Positions 7,331 through 16,005 of a stretch of 64,000 nt of DNA are shown here, in pieces (position 1 is the stretch's first letter; each line of letters opens with the position of its first letter). The position numbers and the translations under genes are program-made. A model generated the notes under the pieces. It did no database searches. It worked only from the letters and a program-made list of their open reading frames with translations, and had not been told where the DNA came from. This DNA comes from Gemmobacter fulvus (GTDB lineage Bacteria > Pseudomonadota > Alphaproteobacteria > Rhodobacterales > Rhodobacteraceae), in assembly GCF_018798885.1 (NCBI RefSeq), contig NZ_CP076361.1:682001-746000 (forward strand), given 5' to 3'.

Positions 7331-9696
7331 CAGCTTTGCGGCCGGGTCTTTTTCGGGTCGTAATGGCTCAGCGGCACAATCACCGCAGGCAGGCGCTTCT
7401 GCTGGCCGTCCAGCTTGCCCACCTCCACCGCCGTGCCCACAGCGGCATGGGCCACATCCACCCGCGCCAGCGCGATGTTCTTGCCCAGCAACGGCGAACG
7501 CATCGACGAGGTGACAACGCCGATCTGCGCGCGCCCCACATGGATGCAATCGCCATGGCCGACATCCACATTGGCGTCGATGTCGAGCCCGACAAACTTG
7601 TGCATCGCATGTTCCTTGCGCCGGATCAGCGCGTCGCGACCGATGAAATCATCGGTTTTCGATTTCAGCAGCACGGTAAAGCCGATCCCGGCCTCGAACG
7701 GGTCGGTCTGGTCGCTGAAATCATATCCGGCGAAGATCAGGCCCGCTTCGATGCGCACCATGTCCAGCGCCGCCAGGCCCATCGGGCGCAGCCCCTGATC
7801 GGCACCATGTTCCCAGACCGCATCATAGACCGCAGCGCCGTCTTTCGGGTGGCAGAACACCTCGAAGCCCAGCTCGCCGGTATAGCCGGTGCGCGACACC
7901 ACCACCGGCGCGCCATCCGGCCCGCCCAGCCGCCCGACGGTGAAGCGGAACCAGCCCAACTCCTCGATGGTCGGCTGATGCGGCGCTGTCCAGATCATGC
8001 GGCGCATGATCTCGCGGCTGTTCGGCCCCTGCACCGCAAGATTGTGCAGCTGATCGGTGGAGGCGCGCACCATGACCTGCAAGCCCAGCTTTTCGGCCTG
8101 TTCGCGCAGCCAGACCCCGCCGTAATCATCGCCGCCGATCCAGCGGAACTGGTCCTTGCCCAGACGGAACAGCGTGCCATCGTCGATCATGCCGCCATGT
8201 TCATAACACATCGCGGAATAGACCACCTGCCCGACGCTCAGCTTCTTCACGTCGCGGGTCAGGGTATATTGCATCAGCGCCTCGGCATCCGGGCCGGTCA
8301 CCTCGAACTTGCGCAGGGGCGACAGGTCCAGCACCACCGCCTTTTCGCGGCAGGCCCAATATTCCTCGATCGCGCCATTGCTGCTGTAGACATGCGGCAG
8401 CCAATAGCCCTTGTATTCCACCATATGGCGGGTCTTAGCCTCCGTGCGGGTGTGGAAGGCAGTTTCCTTGGTCATTTTCGGCTCCGCATCGGGGGTGGGT
8501 CGATAGGCGATGGCGCGGCTGAACTTTTCAGCCCCGTCATAAGTGCGCACATGGATGTCGCTCAGATACCAGCCATTCGCGGGCGAGGTATCGTCCGGGC
8601 AGGCGGATGACACGCAGATCAGATCGGTCAGCGCGCGGAACAGCACATAATCGCCGGGGCGCGACCAGGGTTCGTCCGAGATCAGCACGCCATGCGCGTC
8701 GATATTGGTGTTGAAGAACAGGTTGACCGCCATCCAGCCCGGCCGCGCCGTCACGCCATGGTCGGCCAGCGCGCGGTTGAAATTGTCCGAGCAGTTCACA
8801 TGGCCCGGATAACCGATGTCGTCATAATATTTGCTGGCGCAAGCCATGGCAAAGGCATCATGCCGCCCCACGGTATCCTGCACCACCTCGATCAGCGGCA
8901 ACCAGTCCTGATCATAGTATTTGGCATGCAGGCCCGGCATCGAATAGGCGTGCCCCATCAACGTGCGCGAGGTGGTCACATCCAGCGCGTGTTCGATGCC
9001 CTTGTCGAGCTTGCGGGCGGAAAAGCATTGGAAATCGGTGCATTGGCGGCCATCGACATCCAGAACCTGAATATAGTCGCCCGCCTTGACGAAATAGGCC
9101 TGCGCGGTGGCGGATTTGATCCGCAGATCCAGCACCGGATCGGCCAGCGGGTCCGGCAGGTCATGGCCGGTGATCAGCCGCACCGTCGCGCGCTGCACCG
9201 TCACGATCAGCGGCGTCGCGGTGTCCTGCGCATCCGGTGCCATGGCAAGGCCCGGGGCGGCCACAACCACCACGCCCGCCCGCGTAACGGTAAAGCTTTC
9301 TTCCGTGCCCGCCGGGGTGGTGGTTTCAAACAGCGCGACCGCGCCCGCCTGAGCCAGATCAATACCCCGCCGCGTCAGCCCCAGCCGCAGCCCGCCCATG
9401 CCGGACCCGGTGCCGCCGAGCAGCGCCTTCAGCCCCGGTGCGGTGGAATTGGCCACAGCCCCGATCACCCCGGCGTCAATCGCGCCCTTGGCATCGGCGG
9501 CCAGCACTTCGCAGACCTGCCCGCCCTCGGCATTGCGAATGGTCAGGCGGTCGCCCGCCGTCACCGGAATCAGAAAGGCCCCTGCCCCCGGCACCTCGTA
9601 ACGCTCCTGCCCCGCTTGCGCCCGCACATTCAGCGGCGTCAGGATAGACGAGGGGCGCGGTGGGCCGGGCCGGACCTGCGGATAGGTGTCGAGCAT
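7330..9696 (-). CDS. tdm: Trimethylamine N-oxide demethylase (DUF1989 + GcvT-like)
   Basis: A 788-residue two-domain protein. Residues ~1-400 are DUF1989-type, with conserved Cys219, Cys223, Cys302, Cys361 and Cys366 (segments RQCTDFQC, HVNCSDN and CVSSACPDDTSP), candidate ligands for the metal site known in Tdm. Residues ~440-780 are a GcvT/T-protein folate domain with RTGYTGELGFEVF. This architecture is that of TMAO demethylase, which converts TMAO to dimethylamine and formaldehyde, the C1 unit being captured on tetrahydrofolate. The start ATG 9696 follows GGAGG. The window also holds tmm, dmm, mgs and mgd, which completes the pathway. Length is that of known Tdm proteins. Expression may be driven from the 140-bp gap shared with the divergent exporter gene. 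Confidence 0.93.
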   Translation of the reverse strand: MLDTYPQVRPGPPRPSSILTPLNVRAQAGQERYEVPGAGAFLIPVTAGDRLTIRNAEGGQVCEVLAADAKGAIDAGVIGAVANSTAPGLKALLGGTGSGMGGLRLGLTRRGIDLAQAGAVALFETTTPAGTEESFTVTRAGVVVVAAPGLAMAPDAQDTATPLIVTVQRATVRLITGHDLPDPLADPVLDLRIKSATAQAYFVKAGDYIQVLDVDGRQCTDFQCFSARKLDKGIEHALDVTTSRTLMGHAYSMPGLHAKYYDQDWLPLIEVVQDTVGRHDAFAMACASKYYDDIGYPGHVNCSDNFNRALADHGVTARPGWMAVNLFFNTNIDAHGVLISDEPWSRPGDYVLFRALTDLICVSSACPDDTSPANGWYLSDIHVRTYDGAEKFSRAIAYRPTPDAEPKMTKETAFHTRTEAKTRHMVEYKGYWLPHVYSSNGAIEEYWACREKAVVLDLSPLRKFEVTGPDAEALMQYTLTRDVKKLSVGQVVYSAMCYEHGGMIDDGTLFRLGKDQFRWIGGDDYGGVWLREQAEKLGLQVMVRASTDQLHNLAVQGPNSREIMRRMIWTAPHQPTIEELGWFRFTVGRLGGPDGAPVVVSRTGYTGELGFEVFCHPKDGAAVYDAVWEHGADQGLRPMGLAALDMVRIEAGLIFAGYDFSDQTDPFEAGIGFTVLLKSKTDDFIGRDALIRRKEHAMHKFVGLDIDANVDVGHGDCIHVGRAQIGVVTSSMRSPLLGKNIALARVDVAHAAVGTAVEVGKLDGQQKRLPAVIVPLSHYDPKKTRPQS

Positions 9697-9836
9697 GAGA
9701 GCCTCCAGGCAAAAAGCGGACAGGAGCGCAGTCGGGCGCTGTTGCTACTATGGAAAAAAAGTTTAACGTGAAGAATAATTCGCGCAAGCCCTCATCTGGG
9801 AAATTTGCGCAGATCACAGTTTAACCGGAGCCGCGC

Positions 9837-10676
9837 ATGACGTCACTTCTGTTCGGACTGATCGCGGCGCTGGCCTGGGGGCTGCATGATTTTCTCGTGC
9901 GCCATGTCAGCCAGAAAGCCGCCGCCGGGCCGCTTATGGCCGTCGCACTGGCCGCAGGATCGGCAATTCTGGCACCTTTGACGCTGATCGAAGGCTGGAG
10001 CGGCGTATCCGTGCCCGCAATCGGGTTGGCGCTGCTGTCGGGGGTGGCGTTCAGTTTGGCCTCGTTGGGCCTCTATCGCGCCTTTGCCATCGGCCCGGTG
10101 GCGCTGGTGGCGCCGATCTGCGGTGCCTATCCTTTGGGCAGTCTGGCGCTGGCACTGGCCTCTGGCAGCAGCGTGACGGCGCGCGACTGGCTGGCGGTGG
10201 CCATGGTCATCGCGGGAATCGCCCTGGTCGCACGGCAACCCGGCCCGCAATCCGGGCCGCGCGCGGCAGCGATTCTCTGGGCGGTGCTGGGGGCGGCGGG
10301 CTTTGCGCTGACCTTTCACTTCGGGCAGGCGGCGGCACGGCTGGGCGGCGAACTGCCCGCCACGCTGATTGCCCGGCTGACGGCGCTGGCACTGGTGCTG
10401 CTGGCGCTGCAAGTCAGGCCCGCCCCAATGGCCCCCGCGCTGCGGCACTGGCGCTGGCTCGCGCTGATGGGCGCGCTGGATGTGCTGGCGCTCGGGTTTG
10501 TCATCGCCTCGGGCAGCCGCCCGAACCCCGAATATGCCGCCGTCACCTCGGCCATTTTCGGAATTGTCACCATTCTGCTGGCATGGCGGTTTCTGGGCGA
10601 ACGGCTGGGCCGGGTTCAGGGCGCGGGACTGGCGCTGGTTTTTGCGGGCATCGCCACGCTGGCGGCGGGTTCCTGA
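9837..10676 (+). CDS. EamA/DMT-family transporter
   Basis: A 279-residue membrane protein with ten hydrophobic helices arranged as two EamA repeats, starting MTSLLFGLIAALAWGLHDFLVRH. The family exports metabolites and amines; the substrate cannot be read from sequence. It diverges from tdm across 140 bp and points toward the mgd genes 96 nt downstream, which suggests it exports or imports an intermediate of methylamine metabolism. A 23-codon open frame (10681-10752) follows but has no clear ribosome binding site. Base composition resembles the neighbours. Confidence 0.85.
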   Translation: MTSLLFGLIAALAWGLHDFLVRHVSQKAAAGPLMAVALAAGSAILAPLTLIEGWSGVSVPAIGLALLSGVAFSLASLGLYRAFAIGPVALVAPICGAYPLGSLALALASGSSVTARDWLAVAMVIAGIALVARQPGPQSGPRAAAILWAVLGAAGFALTFHFGQAAARLGGELPATLIARLTALALVLLALQVRPAPMAPALRHWRWLALMGALDVLALGFVIASGSRPNPEYAAVTSAIFGIVTILLAWRFLGERLGRVQGAGLALVFAGIATLAAGS

Positions 10677-10772
10677 GTCGATGTCCGATCCGAAAGGGGC
10701 GATGTCGGAAACGAATGGCATCAAATGGCGGCGCGGCGCGATAGTCGCCTGAGCACGATAACGGAGAGTCAG

Positions 10773-12035
10773 ATGTTCGGCAGCGGGCACTATTCGGGGT
10801 TCAGGGTCATCAAAGAGGCCCTGACAGGCCACAAGGGCTGGAAACCAGCGTGGCGCGACCCCGCGCCACAGGCCGCTTATGACATCATCATCATCGGTGG
10901 CGGCGGGCATGGTCTGGCCACGGCCTATTATCTGGCCAAGGAATTCGGGCAGGCGCGCATTGCGGTGCTGGAAAAGGGCTATCTTGGCGGCGGCAATGTC
11001 GGGCGCAATACCACGATCATCCGCTCCAACTATCTGCTGGATGGCAACGAACCCTTCTATGAGTTCAGCCTGAAACTGTGGGAGGGGCTGGAGCAGGACT
11101 TCAACTTCAACGCCATGGTCAGCCAGCGCGGCATTCTGAACCTGTATCACACCGATGCGCAGCGCGACGCCTATACGCGCCGCGGCAATGCGATGATCCT
11201 GCATGGCGCGGATGCCGAGTTGCTGAATCGGGATCAGGTCAAGGCCATGTATCCGTTCCTGAATTTCGACAATGCCCGCTTCCCGATCAAGGGCGGCCTT
11301 GCGCAGCGGCGTGGCGGCACGGTGCGTCATGATGCAGTGGCCTGGGGTTATGCGCGCGGCGCGGACAGCCGGGGCGTCGATCTGATCCAGAATTGCGAAG
11401 TCACCGGCATCCGCACCGAACATGGCCGCGTCACCGGCGTTGACACCTCGCGCGGGTTCATCGGCGCGAAAAAGGTGGGCGTGGCGGTGGCGGGCAATTC
11501 GTCGCGCGTCATGTCGCATGTCGGCATGCGCCTGCCCATCGAATCCCATGTGCTGCAGGCCTTCGTCTCCGAAGGTCTGAAACCGCTGATCGACGGCGTG
11601 ATCACCTATGGCGCGGGGCATTTTTACGTCAGCCAGTCCGACAAGGGCGGGCTGGTGTTCGGCGGCGATATCGACGGTTACAACTCTTACGCCCAGCGGG
11701 GCAACATGCCGGTGGTCGAGGATGTGGCCGAAGGCGGCATGAGCCTGATGCCGATGATCGGTCGCGCCCGGCTGCTGCGCTCGTGGGGCGGGATCATGGA
11801 CATGTCGATGGACGGCTCGCCCATCATCGACCGCACCGATATTGACGGGCTCTATTTCAATGGCGGCTGGTGTTATGGCGGCTTCAAGGCCACGCCCGCC
11901 TCGGGCTGGGCCTTTGCGCATCTGCTGGCCACCGACACACCGCATGAAACTGCCACCGCCTATCGCTTCGACCGGTTCCGCAAGGGGCTGATGATCGACG
12001 AAAAGGGCCAGGGCGCCCAGCCGAACCTGCATTGA
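10773..12035 (+). CDS. mgdA: N-methylglutamate dehydrogenase / sarcosine oxidase beta-type subunit
   Basis: A 420-residue FAD-dependent amine oxidoreductase. YDIIIIGGGGHGLATAYYLAKE at about residues 36-57 is the dinucleotide-binding motif; GGTVRHDAVAWG places His186 where SoxB carries covalent FMN. The C-terminal WCYGGFKATPASGWAFAHLLA is typical of SoxB. SoxB and MgdA are paralogous and cannot be split by reading alone. I favour MgdA, because mgsABC, gmaS, dmm and tdm in the same island would otherwise lack the last enzyme, which oxidises N-methylglutamate to glutamate plus a C1 unit. Start: ATG 10773, after ACGGAGAG. It heads a four-gene unit. Confidence 0.85.
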   Translation: MFGSGHYSGFRVIKEALTGHKGWKPAWRDPAPQAAYDIIIIGGGGHGLATAYYLAKEFGQARIAVLEKGYLGGGNVGRNTTIIRSNYLLDGNEPFYEFSLKLWEGLEQDFNFNAMVSQRGILNLYHTDAQRDAYTRRGNAMILHGADAELLNRDQVKAMYPFLNFDNARFPIKGGLAQRRGGTVRHDAVAWGYARGADSRGVDLIQNCEVTGIRTEHGRVTGVDTSRGFIGAKKVGVAVAGNSSRVMSHVGMRLPIESHVLQAFVSEGLKPLIDGVITYGAGHFYVSQSDKGGLVFGGDIDGYNSYAQRGNMPVVEDVAEGGMSLMPMIGRARLLRSWGGIMDMSMDGSPIIDRTDIDGLYFNGGWCYGGFKATPASGWAFAHLLATDTPHETATAYRFDRFRKGLMIDEKGQGAQPNLH

Positions 12036-12159
12036 GCGCCATGACCCCGACCTTTCGCCTCTGCCTGCCCCACCGCCCCGATCTGCGCGCGCCCCCTCGC
12101 AGCGCGTCCGGGTCTGTGCAGCAGGCTGACATCCGCCTTTCGCTTATGGGAGTGATCCA

Positions 12160-12447
12160 ATGATCATCAACCACCCCATCCTCGGCCCGCGCGACGCGCA
12201 GGAATTCGTCTATCTGGGCGACGCCGATCTGATCAACCGCCCCGACGGGCTGGCAGAGGGCGCGCAGGATGCCTTTCACGACTATCTCTATCAGCGCAGC
12301 AACCCGGCGGGGCTGCACCGCGAATTGTGGTATCACGAACAGGGCGACCGGTCGTGGCTGGTGGTGACCCGCAACACCCTGACGCATGAGATCAGTTCCG
12401 TAGAACTGGCCCGCGACGTGGCCCGCAGCATGGGGCGCAGCAAATGA
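12160..12447 (+). CDS. mgdB: N-methylglutamate dehydrogenase / sarcosine oxidase delta-type subunit
   Basis: A 95-residue delta-type subunit located, as in all sox/mgd operons, between the beta and alpha genes. The middle LYQRSNPAGLHRELWYHEQGDRSW matches SoxD. In classic SoxD the N-terminus has a CPYCG-type zinc site; here the equivalent stretch reads HPILGPRDAQEFVYLGD and the protein contains no cysteine at all, so zinc binding is lost. That may mark the N-methylglutamate dehydrogenase branch (inference). A 124-nt gap precedes it; the stop overlaps mgdC as ATGA. Confidence 0.85.
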   Translation: MIINHPILGPRDAQEFVYLGDADLINRPDGLAEGAQDAFHDYLYQRSNPAGLHRELWYHEQGDRSWLVVTRNTLTHEISSVELARDVARSMGRSK

Positions 12448-15395
12448 CCCAGGACAACCGTATTTCCGGCGGCCAGATCGACCGCGCGCGCAACCTGCGC
12501 TTCACCTTCGATGGCCATGAGTATACCGGCCATCCCGGCGACACGCTGGCCTCGGCGCTGCTGGCCAATGGGGTGCAACTGATGGGGCGCAGCTTCAAGT
12601 ATCACCGCCCGCGCGGCCCGATCTCGGCCGGATCCGAAGAGCCGAATGCGCTGGTCGAACTGCGCAGCGGCGCGCGGCGCGAGCCGAACACCCGCGCCAC
12701 GGTGGTGGAGTTGTTCGACGGGCTGAGCGCGGACAGCCAGAACCGCTTCCCCTCGCTGCGCTTCGATGCGCTGGCGATCAATGACCGGCTGTCGCCATTC
12801 TTCGCGGCGGGGTTCTATTACAAGACCTTCATGTGGCCCAAGGCCTTCTGGGAAAAGCTGTATGAGCCGATCATCCGCCGCGCCGCCGGTCTGGGTGCGG
12901 TGTCGAAACAGGATGACCCCGACAGTTATGACAAGGGCTTCCTGCATTGTGATCTGCTGATCATCGGCGCGGGGCCGGCGGGCCTGATGGCGGCGCTGAC
13001 CGCTGGTCGCGCAGGGGCGCGGGTGATCCTCGCCGATGAGGATTTCCGCATGGGGGGCCGCCTGAATGCGGAAACCTATGAGGTGGAAGGCCGGGCCGGG
13101 GCCGATTGGGCGGCCAAAACGGTAGCCGAGCTTGCCACCCTGCCCAATGTCCGGCTGATGCCGCGCACCACCATCCTTGGCGCGATGGATCATGGCATCT
13201 ATTCCGCCGTGGAACGGGTAAGCGATCATTTACCCACCCCCCTGCCCGGCAAACCCCGGCAGATCCTGTGGCGCATCTATTCGCGCCGCGCGATTCAGGC
13301 GGGCGGGGCCACCGAACGCCCCATCGCCTTTGAAAACAACGACCGGCCCGGCATCATGCTGGCGGGTGCCCTGCGCGCCTATGCCAATCGCTGGGGCGTG
13401 GCGGCGGGCGACCGCGTGGCGATCTTCACCAACAATGACGATGGCCTGCGCAGTGCCCGCGATCTGATGGCCAAGGGCGTCGATGTCGTCGCGGTGATCG
13501 AAACGCGCGAAGGCGGCGATCTGATCCCCGGCGTGCGGCATCTGAAAGGCGCCGAGGTGGTAGACAGTTCTGGCCGTCTTGGCCTGAAAACCATCACCGT
13601 GCGCAACGCCAAGGGCCAGACGGAAAGCTTCCGGGTCAGCGCCCTCGGCGTGTCGGGCGGGTGGAACCCCAATGTCAACATCACCTCGCATCACCGCTCG
13701 CGCCCGGTGTGGAACGAGGCGATTGCCGCCTTTGTGCCGGGCCGCGACGGCCCGCCCGGCCTGACCTCGGCCGGGGCGGCGGCGGGGCATCTGTCGACCC
13801 ATGCCGCGCTGCGCACCGGCGCCGCCGAAGCAGCCGCGGCGCTGAGCGATCTGGGCTTTGCCGCATCGGCCCCCGAGATCCCGCAGGCCGAGGATGCGCC
13901 GATTGCCATCACCCCGAAATGGTATGTGGCAGGCGGCAAGGGCCGCGCCTGGATCGACCCGCAGAATGATGTGACGGTCAAGGATGTGAAGCTGGCGCAT
14001 CAGGAAAACTATGTCTCGGTCGAACATCTGAAGCGGTACACCACGCTGGGCATGGCCACCGATCAGGGCAAGACCGGCAATGTGCTGGGCCTTGCGGTGA
14101 TGGCCGAACTGACCGGCAAGCCGATCCCGGATACCGGCACCACCATCTACCGCCCGCCCTATACGCCCGTTGCCATGGGCGCGCTGGCAGGCCGGTCGCG
14201 CGGGCAGGACTTCAAGCCGAAACGCCTGACGCCCTCGCACAAATGGGCCAGCGAACAGGGCGCGGTCTTTGTCGAGGTCGGTTACTGGCTGCGCAGCCAG
14301 TGGCTGCCGCGCGCGGGCGAGACGACTTGGCGCGAGAGCGTCGACCGCGAGGTTCTGGCCACCCGCAAATCGGTTGGCATCTGCGATGTGACCACGCTGG
14401 GCAAGATCGACATTCAGGGCACCGATGCCGGGGCCTTCCTCGACAAGGTCTATGCCAATACCTTCAGCAGCCTTGCCGTCGGCAAATGCCGCTATGGCCT
14501 GATGCTGCGCGAGGATGGCATCGTGTATGACGATGGCACCACGGCGCGGCTGGGCCAGAATGAATATGTGATGACCACCACCACGGCCAATGCCGTTCTG
14601 GTGTTCCGCAATCTGGAATATGCGCGCCAGTGCCTTTACCCCGACATGGATGTGCAGCTGATCTCCACCACCGAGGCCTGGGCGCAATATTCCGTGGCGG
14701 GGCCGAATGCCCGCAACCTGCTGCAAAAGCTGGTGGATCAGGATATTTCCGACGCCGCCCTGCCCTATATGGGCTGCGCCGAGGTCACGCTCTGTGGCGG
14801 ACTGCGGGCACGCATCTTCCGCATCAGCTTTTCGGGGGAACTGGCCTATGAAATCGCCGTGCCCACCCGCTATGGCGATGCGCTGATCCGCGAGTTGGTG
14901 GCGCAGGGCGCGGAATTCGAGGCGGTGGTCTATGGCACCGAGGCGCTTGGCGTCATGCGGGTGGAAAAGGGCCATGTCGCCGGGAACGAGTTGAACGGCC
15001 AGTCCACCGCGCTGAACATGGGCCTGGGCAAGATGGTGTCCAAGAAGAAGGACAGCATCGGCATGGTCCTGTCGCAGCGCGAAGGCATGACCGATCCGAA
15101 GGGCTATCGGCTTGTCGGGGTCAAACCCGCCGATCCCGCCAAGGGGCTGACCGCAGGCAGCCATTTCCTGGAACCGGGCGCTGCGGCCGTGGCGGCGAAT
15201 GATCTGGGATGGCTGACCTCGGTGGTCTATTCGCCGCATCTGGGCTGCTCGATCGCGCTTGGCTATCTGAAGGACGGCGATGCCCGCCGTGGCCAGTGCC
15301 TGCGCGCCGCCAATCTGCTGGCTGGCAGCGAGGTCGAGGTTGACATCGTCAGCCCGCATTTCTTTGATCCGGAAGGAGAGCGTCTCCGTGGCTGA
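12444..15395 (+). CDS. mgdC: N-methylglutamate dehydrogenase / sarcosine oxidase alpha-type subunit
   Basis: A 983-residue multidomain subunit. The N-terminus (about 18-75) has the ferredoxin-like fold segment FDGHEYTGHPGDTLASALLANG. GAGPAG at residues 175-180 is the NAD/FAD-binding motif. Residues ~600-980 form a GcvT-type tetrahydrofolate domain (VAGPNARNLL, SGELAYEIAVP, GTEALGVMRVEKGH). In the sarcosine oxidase family this domain passes the methyl-derived C1 to folate as methylene-THF. Size and domain order are normal for SoxA/MgdC. ATGA overlap with mgdB; the stop overlaps the mgdD start by 8 nt. Confidence 0.88.
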   Translation: MTQDNRISGGQIDRARNLRFTFDGHEYTGHPGDTLASALLANGVQLMGRSFKYHRPRGPISAGSEEPNALVELRSGARREPNTRATVVELFDGLSADSQNRFPSLRFDALAINDRLSPFFAAGFYYKTFMWPKAFWEKLYEPIIRRAAGLGAVSKQDDPDSYDKGFLHCDLLIIGAGPAGLMAALTAGRAGARVILADEDFRMGGRLNAETYEVEGRAGADWAAKTVAELATLPNVRLMPRTTILGAMDHGIYSAVERVSDHLPTPLPGKPRQILWRIYSRRAIQAGGATERPIAFENNDRPGIMLAGALRAYANRWGVAAGDRVAIFTNNDDGLRSARDLMAKGVDVVAVIETREGGDLIPGVRHLKGAEVVDSSGRLGLKTITVRNAKGQTESFRVSALGVSGGWNPNVNITSHHRSRPVWNEAIAAFVPGRDGPPGLTSAGAAAGHLSTHAALRTGAAEAAAALSDLGFAASAPEIPQAEDAPIAITPKWYVAGGKGRAWIDPQNDVTVKDVKLAHQENYVSVEHLKRYTTLGMATDQGKTGNVLGLAVMAELTGKPIPDTGTTIYRPPYTPVAMGALAGRSRGQDFKPKRLTPSHKWASEQGAVFVEVGYWLRSQWLPRAGETTWRESVDREVLATRKSVGICDVTTLGKIDIQGTDAGAFLDKVYANTFSSLAVGKCRYGLMLREDGIVYDDGTTARLGQNEYVMTTTTANAVLVFRNLEYARQCLYPDMDVQLISTTEAWAQYSVAGPNARNLLQKLVDQDISDAALPYMGCAEVTLCGGLRARIFRISFSGELAYEIAVPTRYGDALIRELVAQGAEFEAVVYGTEALGVMRVEKGHVAGNELNGQSTALNMGLGKMVSKKKDSIGMVLSQREGMTDPKGYRLVGVKPADPAKGLTAGSHFLEPGAAAVAANDLGWLTSVVYSPHLGCSIALGYLKDGDARRGQCLRAANLLAGSEVEVDIVSPHFFDPEGERLRG

Positions 15396-15954
15396 GCATC
15401 GTCTGAAACCCCTGACCCCGCTGGGGCATGATCTGCCGGAATCGGTGACCATCGGCCCGGTGACGATTGCCGAGGTGATCGACACCGCGCTGGCCTCGCT
15501 AGCCACACGCAGCGGGCGCAGTGCCGATGTGGCACAGGCCGCGCAGGCGGCGGGCATCCCGCTGCCGGAACCGGGGCGCTGTGCTGACGCCGCGCCCTAT
15601 GGTGCCTTCTGGCTGGGGCCGGAGGCCTGGATGATCGAGGCTCCCTTTGCCAGCCACGAAGACATCCGCAGCCATCTGCGCGGCCTCTTCGGCGATGCCG
15701 CCTCGATCACCGAACAGACCGATGCCTGGGCGCGGTTCGATGTGACGGGCAGCGATCTGCCCGCGCTGTTTGAGCGGCTGTGCAATGCCGATCTGCGCGC
15801 CGCCAGCCCCGGCTTTGCCACACGCACGGTGATGGACCATCTGGGCTGTTACCTGCTGATGCGCGCGCCGGACCGGATCAGCGTGATCGGGCCGCGATCT
15901 TCGGCGGCGGTGCTGTTTCACGCGCTGGAAACTGCCGCAAGATCAGCCTTCTGA
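15388..15954 (+). CDS. mgdD: N-methylglutamate dehydrogenase / sarcosine oxidase gamma-type subunit
   Basis: A 188-residue gamma-type subunit, a degenerate GcvT-like fold, with GPEAWMIEAP and FDVTGSDLPALFERLC as recognisable stretches and ending MRAPDRISVIGPRSSAAVLFHALE. The start is GTG 15388 (VAEHRLKPLTPLG), preceded by GGAAGGAGAG and overlapping the mgdC stop by 8 nt; longer in-frame starts lie inside mgdC. It is the last gene of the four-subunit unit and is closed by a strong hairpin terminator 4 nt after its stop. Confidence 0.85.
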   Translation: MAEHRLKPLTPLGHDLPESVTIGPVTIAEVIDTALASLATRSGRSADVAQAAQAAGIPLPEPGRCADAAPYGAFWLGPEAWMIEAPFASHEDIRSHLRGLFGDAASITEQTDAWARFDVTGSDLPALFERLCNADLRAASPGFATRTVMDHLGCYLLMRAPDRISVIGPRSSAAVLFHALETAARSAF

Positions 15955-15957
15955 ACG

Positions 15958-15987
15958 ACAAAGGGCGGGGATTTCCCCGCCCTTTGT
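15958..15987. terminator. Bidirectional terminator after mgdD
   Basis: A near-perfect 14-bp stem (ACAAAGGGCGGGGA paired with TCCCCGCCCTTTGT, 2-nt loop) lies between mgdD and the convergent regulator gene. It is followed on the plus strand by CTTTGT and can serve both directions. Confidence 0.85.
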
Positions 15988-16005
15988 CTTTGTACACGCC
16001 CCGCC

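Noticed and set aside
10681-10752. A 23-codon frame (MSDPKGAMSETNG...) between the exporter and mgdA that could be a leader peptide
   Set aside because: No ribosome binding site and no attenuator-like hairpin follows it; it is likely chance.
10773-15954. Annotation of the four genes as plain sarcosine oxidase soxBDAG
   Set aside because: Not excluded by sequence, but the neighbouring mgsABC and gmaS require an N-methylglutamate dehydrogenase, and the delta subunit lacks the zinc cysteines of SoxD. I therefore prefer mgdABCD and state the alternative.
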